Notes under the pieces: generated by a model
What the model saw: the letters and a program-made list of their open reading frames with translations, nothing else
Told to the model about the DNA's origin: nothing
Database searches by the model: none
Source of the DNA: JAUXLW01 sp964195005
Lineage (GTDB): Bacteria > Actinomycetota > Acidimicrobiia > Spongiisociales > SHLN01
Length of the DNA: 8,745 nt
NCBI GenBank assembly: GCA_964195005.1
Contig: CAXMOO010000086.1
Span: forward strand, 1-8,745
Direction of reading: 5' to 3'
Shown here: piece after piece, positions 7,518 to 8,745 of the stretch
Position numbering within the stretch: the first letter of the stretch is position 1
Layout of the letters: each line of letters opens with the position of its first letter
Program-made: the position numbers and the translations under genes

Positions 7518-8204
7518 ATGAGCGCTGAAACAGCAAAACACGACGTGTTGGTAGTGGACGATGAGCCGATGGTACGCGAGGTCGTCACCCGCTACCTGGA
7601 ACGAGATGGCCTCAATGTTCGCTCCGCCGCCGACGGCGCAGCAGCTCTCCTGGAGTTCGAAAACAATCCTCCCGACCTGGTTGTGTTGGATGTGATGCTC
7701 CCGCACGTCAACGGGCTCGATGTCCTGTCAGAGGTGAGGCGCCGCGGCGAGGTCCCGGTCATTCTGCTCACGGCCAACGGAAAGGAATCTGAGAGGGTTC
7801 GCGGGCTTGACCTGGGCGCAGACGACTACGTGGTCAAGCCATTTTCCCCTCGCGAGCTTTCGGCCCGCGTCCGGAGTGTTCTGCGTCGATCGGCCGCCAC
7901 GACCGACTCCCCGATCCAGATCGGTGAACTGGTAGTCGACACCCACTCACGCAACGTCGAGGTAGCCGGATCCCAGCGTGACCTGACCCGTCGTGAGTTC
8001 GACCTGCTTGCCTTCCTGGCGGCCAATCCGGGACAGGTGTTCTCCCGTTCTCAGCTCCTCGATCAGGTGTGGGACTCCTCCGCCGAATGGCAAGACCCGG
8101 CGACGGTGACGGTCCACGTCCGCCGACTCCGGAACAAACTCGGCGACGAACCGGGGCGCTGGATCCAGACCGTGTGGGGCGTCGGTTACAGGTTCACCTC
8201 GTGA
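7518..8204 (+). CDS. OmpR/PhoB-family response regulator
   Basis: This 228-residue protein has a receiver domain at about 9-122 with acidic pocket D14 and D15, phospho-acceptor D58 (VVLDVMLP), switch T85 and K107 in VVKPFSP. A winged-helix DNA-binding domain follows at about 133-228, with LTRREFDLLAFLAANPGQVFSR, the recognition-helix region VTVHVRRLRNKLGD and the terminal GVGYRF wing. All catalytic residues are present, so it should be a normal phosphorylation-controlled transcription factor. The ATG at 7518 is chosen because GGGGAG lies 7 nt upstream and the first receiver strand follows directly; the frame is open back to 7407 but that part is Arg/Pro-rich and lacks a receiver feature. The sensor kinase gene starts 10 nt after its stop. 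The stimulus is unknown; divergent ABC-F is a possible but unproven target. Confidence 0.92.
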   Translation: MSAETAKHDVLVVDDEPMVREVVTRYLERDGLNVRSAADGAAALLEFENNPPDLVVLDVMLPHVNGLDVLSEVRRRGEVPVILLTANGKESERVRGLDLGADDYVVKPFSPRELSARVRSVLRRSAATTDSPIQIGELVVDTHSRNVEVAGSQRDLTRREFDLLAFLAANPGQVFSRSQLLDQVWDSSAEWQDPATVTVHVRRLRNKLGDEPGRWIQTVWGVGYRFTS

Positions 8205-8214
8205 AGATCAGCTC

Positions 8215-8745
8215 ATGAAGATCCTCGTGCCCACCGGAGCCCTGGTCCTGTTTGTTCTGCTGTCGACCGAGGTTTCCATGCAGCCCACCAGTTCCGAGCG
8301 CTTCACGTTCGTCTTGCTCTTTGGGGGCGCCGCGGCGGTGACGGTCCTCTTAGCCAAACTGTTGCCTCCATCCCTGCGGCGACTGACAAGTGTCCGCCAC
8401 GCGGTGGCAGCCCCGTCGCTAATCGCCGTTGGCGTGGCGGCGGCCACAGTCATGGCATCCGCCTGGTTCATGTTCCTGTCATCGCACGACCTGAGGGTCT
8501 TTGTGGCAGCTCTGGGTCTGGGCGTTGGGTTGGCCGTGGTTCTGTCACGGGCGTTGAGCGAGCACCTGGAGGCTGATCTGCAATCGCTCAGTGATACGGC
8601 CGAGAGCCTTTCGACCGGCGATCGCACGGTCCGCACCGGTATCGACCGACCCGACGAGCTGGGACAAGTCGCCGGGGCGCTGGATTCGATGATCGACCAG
8701 CTGGCTTCCACCGAAGCAGCCAAGGCCGAAGCTGAAGATGCCCGC
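8215..8745 (+). CDS. Sensor histidine kinase, N-terminal part (cut by window edge)
   Basis: The frame opened by ATG at 8215 has no stop through the window end, giving 177 residues. Hydrophobic segments are visible at about 3-18, 30-50, 66-88 and 94-111, i.e. four probable membrane helices with very short external loops, so no large extracellular sensor domain is present. Residues about 111-165 look like a HAMP linker (SRALSEHLEADLQSLSDTAE, then RPDELGQVAGALDSMIDQL), and the chain then enters an Ala/Glu/Lys-rich helix that should lead to the dimerisation domain. The histidine box and ATPase domain are outside the window. The 10-nt spacing after the response regulator stop shows a cognate operon. 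With so little outside the membrane, it may sense a membrane or intramembrane signal, which is inference. Confidence 0.82.
   Translation, partial: MKILVPTGALVLFVLLSTEVSMQPTSSERFTFVLLFGGAAAVTVLLAKLLPPSLRRLTSVRHAVAAPSLIAVGVAAATVMASAWFMFLSSHDLRVFVAALGLGVGLAVVLSRALSEHLEADLQSLSDTAESLSTGDRTVRTGIDRPDELGQVAGALDSMIDQLASTEAAKAEAEDAR

Overview
The window is about 62% GC by eye and looks like chromosomal DNA of an actinobacterium, possibly an uncultured or early-branching lineage. The evidence is a mycothiol-dependent maleylpyruvate isomerase-type protein, a Mec-like JAMM peptidase, an Rv1339-type metallo-beta-lactamase-fold protein followed by RNase PH, and an ABC-F ATPase of the mycobacterial Rv1473 kind. 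These family names rest on recognised motifs and remembered sequences, not on a search.

Layout. On the minus strand, from about 3779 leftward, lies a probable operon: maleylpyruvate isomerase-like protein, membrane-anchored esterase, thioredoxin-like protein, JAMM peptidase, a 239-bp repeat element (copy A, 782-1020), MBL-fold hydrolase, and the first 16 codons of RNase PH at the left edge. Divergent from it on the plus strand are a small cupin (3853-4242) and, one base later, a cysteine-free thioredoxin-reductase-like flavoprotein (4244-5494). A second copy of the 239-bp element (copy B, 5492-5730, inverted relative to A) separates this gene from a convergent ABC-F gene (5728-7326, minus). 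Divergent from ABC-F is a two-component pair on the plus strand: an OmpR-type response regulator (7518-8204) and a histidine kinase that runs off the right edge (8215-8745).

The most unusual content is the pair of 239-bp elements. They have identical length, no indels, about 90% identity and 15-bp terminal inverted repeats, so they behave like a non-autonomous transposable element (MITE). Both sit at TA dinucleotides inside stop codons, so that three neighbouring genes (JAMM, flavoprotein, ABC-F) take their TAG stops from the element ends. Removing the elements restores TAA stops in all three. At copy B the restored site is TTAA, in which two convergent genes shared overlapping stops. Each copy also contains nested inverted repeats that could fold as a structured RNA.

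No gene-free stretch exceeds 300 bases. The longest are the two elements and the 7327-7517 region between the ABC-F and response regulator starts. I saw no tRNA, rRNA or CRISPR array.
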